Part shown: positions 5,682-7,283 of the stretch, one piece after another
Numbering within the stretch: the first letter of the stretch is position 1
How the letters are laid out: each line of letters opens with the position of its first letter
Made by a program: the position numbers and the translations under genes
NCBI GenBank assembly: GCA_947581845.1
Contig: CANPVY010000239.1
Span: 1-7,283, forward strand
Length of the DNA: 7,283 nt
Direction: 5' to 3'
From: an uncultured bacterium
Lineage (GTDB): Bacteria > Gemmatimonadota > Gemmatimonadetes > Palauibacterales > KS3-K002
The notes under the pieces: generated by a model
Databases searched by the model: none
What the model was told of the DNA's origin: nothing
Seen by the model: only the letters and a program-made list of their open reading frames with translations

Positions 5682-5708
5682 GACAACCGTTTAACGGGTT
5701 GTTATGAT
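5680..5708 (+). promoter_or_regulatory. Near-consensus sigma70-type promoter for kdsB-pyrG
   Basis: A perfect TTGACA (5680-5685) and TATGAT (5703-5708, 5 of 6) are separated by exactly 17 bases. This is the best promoter in the window. Transcription would start near 5715, leaving a leader of about 67 bases before the kdsB ATG. The sequence is locally AT-rich against a GC-rich background. Its position after a terminator-like hairpin and before kdsB-pyrG makes biological sense. Confidence 0.78.
5683..5702 (+). promoter_or_regulatory. Palindromic operator candidate filling the kdsB promoter spacer
   Basis: ACAACC (5683-5688) and GGTTGT (5697-5702) are perfect inverted repeats. The central TTAA is also self-complementary, so 8 of 10 position pairs match over 20 bases. 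The site covers the last three bases of the -35 box and ends exactly one base before the -10 box. A dimeric repressor bound there would block RNA polymerase. I do not recognise the motif or the regulator. It lacks the T-tract of a terminator. Confidence 0.5.
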
Positions 5709-5781
5709 ATTGGCGTGAAAATTGCTTAGCGGCGCCGGGACTTCCAGTGGAGACCCCATTCCGGGGCGCAGAGGCGGCGGC

Positions 5782-7283
<1,502 letters not shown>

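Noticed and set aside
5722..5781. An upstream TTG start for kdsB adding 20 residues
   Set aside because: The added residues are Gly/Arg-rich low complexity and absent from the family, and there is no ribosome-binding site before the TTG. The ATG at 5782 has AGAGG at good spacing.

Overview
The window is GC-rich chromosomal DNA packed with housekeeping genes, all on the + strand. It suggests a diderm (Gram-negative-type) bacterium. Evidence for this is a CMP-Kdo synthetase gene for LPS/lipid A core assembly, the non-mevalonate isoprenoid gene ispF, type II fatty-acid synthesis genes, and a secreted protein that looks like an outer-membrane beta-barrel. A member of Gemmatimonadota or a similar high-GC diderm phylum would fit the gene order and protein style. 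That placement is an impression from the sequence, not a demonstrated assignment.

Layout. Bases 1-1627 hold the end of a fatty-acid synthesis cluster: the last codons of fabG, then acpP (acyl carrier protein) and fabF (ketoacyl-ACP synthase II). A 281-base gap (1628-1908) has no convincing gene. It carries a possible promoter, short direct repeats and a potentially structured leader. Bases 1909-4016 hold a tight three-gene run: ispF (MEP pathway), a DedA-family membrane protein, and a XerD-type tyrosine recombinase. The last two overlap by four bases. Bases 4017-4080 are a short AT-rich stretch with a perfect TATAAT. Bases 4081-5670 encode a 529-residue exported protein with a short bactofilin-like beta-repeat segment and a probable outer-membrane beta-barrel; it is the only gene here I do not recognise. 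Bases 5671-5781 hold a small terminator-like hairpin built around that gene's stop codon. A near-consensus promoter with a palindrome exactly filling its spacer follows immediately. Bases 5782-7283 hold kdsB and the first 250 codons of pyrG (CTP synthase), overlapping by four bases.

How the genes fit together. Most of the window serves the cell envelope: fatty acids (fabG, acpP, fabF), isoprenoid precursors for the undecaprenyl carrier (ispF), a probable lipid translocase (DedA), the Kdo sugar of LPS (kdsB) and a probable outer-membrane protein. PyrG makes CTP, which KdsB consumes directly, so their translational coupling makes metabolic sense. XerD, which resolves chromosome dimers, is the outlier and appears to share a transcript with dedA.

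I see no mobile element, CRISPR array, rRNA, tRNA or defence system. The features most worth a second look are regulatory (the kdsB promoter-palindrome and the ispF leader) and the unrecognised 529-residue protein.
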